Source: Bacteroides sp. CAG:709 (lineage in GTDB: Bacteria > Bacteroidota > Bacteroidia > Bacteroidales > UBA932). Taken from it: 8,487 nucleotides of DNA. Under the pieces are notes generated by a model. That model saw only the letters and a list, made by a program, of their open reading frames with translations, ran no database searches and was not told the origin of the DNA. The stretch lies in contig FR882200.1 of the NCBI GenBank assembly GCA_000434935.1, forward strand, positions 32,394 to 40,880, given 5' to 3'. This document shows positions 7,147 to 8,487 of this stretch, piece by piece. The translations under genes were made by a program, and so were the position numbers. The number at the start of each line of letters is the position of its first letter. Positions within the stretch are counted from its first letter, which is position 1.

Positions 7147-7943
7147 AGTTTCTCGGCAGCGGCAGCGCGGGCAGCCATGATCTCGGCATGTTCGCGGCGG
7201 GCCTTTTCTACGGCCGGTGAACGCTTCAGGATAAATCCGGAACTGAGGTACTTCGTACGGACATCCTCGTCATTCGCGAGTTTCTCCGGCGTGCCGGACT
7301 GGAGAATCGTGCCCTCATAAAGAAGATAGGCACGGTCAATGATCGCCATGGTCTCACCCACATTGTGGTCCGTGATAATCACGCCGATGTTCTTGTACTT
7401 CAGCTTCGCAATGATATACTGGATATCCTCCACAGCAATCGGGTCCACGCCCGCGAAAGGCTCATCCAGAAGAATGAACTTAGGATCAATGGAAAGCGCC
7501 CTGGCGATTTCACAACGGCGGCGCTCACCTCCTGACAGCTGGATTCCCAGACTCTTGCGCACTTTGGAAAGGTTGAATTCGTCGATAAGCGACTCCAGAC
7601 GGTCACGGCGTTCCTCCTTGGTCATGTCGGAAAGTTCCATGACTGACATGATATTGTCCTCGACAGACATCTTCCTGAACACGGAAGCCTCCTGCGGAAG
7701 ATAGCCCACTCCCTTGAGAGACCTCTTGTACATAGGAAGATCCGTGATGTCCTCATCATCCAGGTAGATTCTTCCGCCGTTCGGAACCACCTGACCTGTA
7801 ATCATATAGAAACTCGTAGTCTTACCTGCTCCATTAGGACCGAGGAATCCGACGATTTCTCCCTGCTCAACTTCCATGGACACGCCCTTGACGACAGTCC
7901 TTACACCATATTTCTTAACAAGATTTTCGCAACGGAGTTTCAT
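7143..7943 (-). CDS. lptB: LPS export ABC transporter ATP-binding protein LptB
   Basis: Cytoplasmic ATPase of the LptB2FG complex, which extracts lipopolysaccharide from the inner membrane and drives it along the Lpt bridge to the outer membrane. The 266-residue protein has Walker A GPNGAGKTT (35-43), Q-loop Q84, signature LSGGE (136-140), Walker B ILLDEP (D160, E161) and the switch H193 (TDHNV). FAGVDPIAVEDIQ after Walker B is a hallmark of LptB. It is about 25 residues longer than E. coli LptB (241). The excess is a C-terminal Ala/Glu/Lys-rich tail (after about 242) that may be helical. The ATG is preceded by GAAGGGAAA, a fair ribosome-binding site. It starts 15 nt after dnaX on the same strand and is probably co-transcribed with it. 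The last 4 nt overlap the end of the convergent lipoprotein gene. Confidence 0.97.
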   Translation of the reverse strand: MKLRCENLVKKYGVRTVVKGVSMEVEQGEIVGFLGPNGAGKTTSFYMITGQVVPNGGRIYLDDEDITDLPMYKRSLKGVGYLPQEASVFRKMSVEDNIMSVMELSDMTKEERRDRLESLIDEFNLSKVRKSLGIQLSGGERRRCEIARALSIDPKFILLDEPFAGVDPIAVEDIQYIIAKLKYKNIGVIITDHNVGETMAIIDRAYLLYEGTILQSGTPEKLANDEDVRTKYLSSGFILKRSPAVEKARREHAEIMAARAAAAEKL

Positions 7944-7958
7944 TTTCCCTTCGTTTTA

Positions 7959-8487
7959 TTATTTCACATCCAAATCCAGGTCTTTCACCAGATTCCTGAT
8001 TTCTTCATTACCTGCCATCATGGCTTTCGCCTTATCCTCAGGCATATATATTTTCTTTTCGACTTTTTCTTCCGGAATAACCTCTACAGCCAATCTTACC
8101 CGCTTGGTGCCCAATGACTTCTGAAGCTTGTCCTCCAGTTCGCGGAGCAATTCCTGCTCAACCCAAGTCTTCTGCGCCAGGTTCATGACATAGAATTCCA
8201 GCAGCTTGTAGCCATCCATCTCCTTGACATTCAGCTTGGTAGTGGCCAATGTCGAATAAAGGCGCGGACGGGACCTGTATTGTTCAGGCAATTTCTGCCA
8301 ATGTCCGGTAATCTCTGCATTTTCAGGTATCCTGTCAGAAAGATTATTGTTCGCAACTTCCGATGAGGTCGCATTGGATTCTTCCTTTATCGCATCCAGT
8401 GAAAGTGCTGCCGACTTGGAAGTCCTTTTCCGACGTGCCGGAGCAGCCGTTTCAGCCGGAGTTTCCGGTGACGCCGGTGTCTCCGGA
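7959..8487 (-). CDS. dnaX: DNA polymerase III subunit gamma/tau, C-terminal part
   Basis: The 3' end of a gene entering from beyond the right edge, where the frame is open to the last base. The visible 176 codons begin with a Pro/Ala/Thr/Glu-rich stretch (8433-8487) and a basic patch ARRKR, typical of a flexible linker. A compact domain follows, with EITGHWQKLPEQYRSRPRLYS and then an alternating Lys/Glu-rich segment ending LVKDLDLDVK. This resembles the C-terminal region of Bacteroidetes DnaX, the clamp-loader subunit that holds polymerase and clamp loader together. The AAA+ domain is outside the window, so the call rests on the tail, a less conserved region. A TTG at 8289-8291 could be misread as a start but lies inside the open frame. 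The lptB gene follows 15 nt downstream. Confidence 0.68.
   Translation of the reverse strand, partial: PETPASPETPAETAAPARRKRTSKSAALSLDAIKEESNATSSEVANNNLSDRIPENAEITGHWQKLPEQYRSRPRLYSTLATTKLNVKEMDGYKLLEFYVMNLAQKTWVEQELLRELEDKLQKSLGTKRVRLAVEVIPEEKVEKKIYMPEDKAKAMMAGNEEIRNLVKDLDLDVK

Noticed and set aside
8289..8291. TTG start making a separate 110-residue gene at 7959-8291
   Set aside because: The same frame is open through to the window end and encodes a linker-like stretch, so it is the tail of a longer gene.

Overview
The window looks like a piece of a Bacteroidales chromosome. The evidence is an NtrY/NtrX-like pair of the type I associate with Bacteroidetes, in which the regulator has a GAFTSA loop and no HTH. 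There is also a TAnnTTTG-type -7 promoter element, a BspA-type (LRR_5) lipoprotein with acidic residues after the lipid-anchored cysteine, and an LptB with a C-terminal extension. Assignment below the order (for example an Alistipes-like or other gut lineage) is a guess.

Layout. (1) Positions 1-4203, + strand: a two-gene operon. It holds a large membrane histidine kinase, whose 5' end lies outside the window, and, after a 27-nt gap, a sigma-54-type AAA+ response regulator that stops right after the ATPase domain. (2) Positions 4204-4548: a gene-free convergent intergenic region. It contains an 18-bp perfect inverted repeat (4301-4318/4449-4466) around an inner hairpin and an imperfect 21-bp direct repeat. 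(3) Positions 4549-5871, - strand: a secreted alpha/beta hydrolase. (4) Positions 5872-5958: a short divergent promoter region. (5) Positions 5959-7146, + strand: a lipoprotein with a transglutaminase-like core and a C-terminal leucine-rich-repeat region. (6) Positions 7143-8487, - strand: dnaX (3' part only) followed by lptB, 15 nt apart. The lptB and lipoprotein genes converge and overlap in a shared CTAG.

How the genes relate. The kinase and regulator clearly work together: an envelope signal is sensed by two predicted extracytoplasmic regions and passed by His-to-Asp phosphotransfer to a sigma-54 activator. LptB powers lipopolysaccharide transport to the outer membrane and is co-transcribed with the clamp-loader gene dnaX, probably for historical rather than functional reasons. 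The hydrolase and the transglutaminase-like lipoprotein are divergent neighbours in the cell envelope; nothing in the sequence proves a shared pathway. Most of the window is ordinary core-genome content. The least explained part is the intergenic inverted-repeat structure at 4301-4466. I do not see a clear new multi-gene system.
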